Below, piece after piece: positions 45,345 to 45,379 of a stretch of 45,379 bases of DNA. Where the stretch lies: IMG/VR virus record IMGVR_UViG_3300006736_000013, positions 1 to 45,379 of that record; one strand, 5' to 3'. This DNA is from a virus. The stretch's first letter is position 1, and the number at the start of each line of letters is the position of its first letter. The notes under the pieces were generated by a model. That model was not told the DNA's origin, ran no database searches, and saw only the letters and a program-made list of their open reading frames with translations. The position numbers were made by a program, and so were the translations under genes.

Positions 45345-45379
45345 AGCTTGACCCCCATATACATCTTATGTGGTGAGTA

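Overview
The window reads as an essentially complete genome of a temperate, short-tailed (podovirus-like) phage, about 42% G+C by eye, probably infecting a Gram-negative bacterium. The support is a terminase pair, a portal, a Mu-gpT-like capsid protein, P22-gp4-like and gp10-like tail proteins, an ejection-protein block, a repressor-like gene, a tyrosine integrase and a phage-type attP. The attP core copies the 3' half of a tRNA-Thr(GGU). It lies inside the gene map beside the integrase, as in free phage DNA, rather than as two copies flanking a prophage. The host is not identifiable; a signal-peptide-bearing, outer-membrane-like protein at the left edge hints at a Gram-negative. That gene is cut by the window edge, so the ends are arbitrary or circularly permuted.

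Layout: (1) 1-1248, leftward: a truncated exported protein and a repressor-like gene. (2) 1249-1714: a divergent control region with an operator-like palindrome, a 24-bp tandem repeat and a run of five hairpins that may be an RNA. (3) 1715-8540, rightward: small terminase, small membrane proteins, phosphatase, large terminase, a holin-like protein and the portal. (4) 8544-14081: GroES, scaffold, capsid and head-associated proteins. (5) 14083-28061: fibre, spike, tail and ejection proteins. (6) 28075-28773: lysis candidates. (7) 28774-30188: attP and integrase. (8) 30189-32938: AT-rich small-gene cassettes joined by near-identical intergenic repeats, ending in a C5 DNA methyltransferase. (9) 33065-41532: replication and recombination genes (SNF2-like helicase, coiled-coil and possible ssDNA-binding proteins, CHC2-Toprim-SF3 primase-helicase, RuvC-like resolvase) with small accessory genes. 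(10) 41633-45215, mostly leftward: two paralogous Ala/Ser/Trp-repeat proteins, small unknowns, a ribbon-helix-helix and a helix-turn-helix protein, and an LPD29-domain protein. Several large inverted repeats lie in the gaps of this arm and of the left end.

The most novel-looking signal is an RNA-level motif present three times (4180-4226, 5961-6008, 33011-33058). Each copy is a hairpin with the identical 8-nt loop UUUGGUCG on an unrelated but fully paired stem, followed by the same extended ribosome binding site GGAGUCUGG. The copies precede the large terminase (through a 13-codon leader peptide), a holin-like protein and the SNF2-like helicase. This suggests one trans-acting factor controlling translation of unlinked genes. 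Other leads are mini-ORFs coupled to downstream genes through overlapping stop and start codons, the five-hairpin element upstream of terS, the repeat-bounded cassette array, the 39-bp repeat expansion in the Ala/Ser/Trp proteins, and two palindromic arrays built on the same geometry from different 6- to 7-bp words.

All functional names rest on motif recognition by eye. No homology search, folding program or structure prediction was run.
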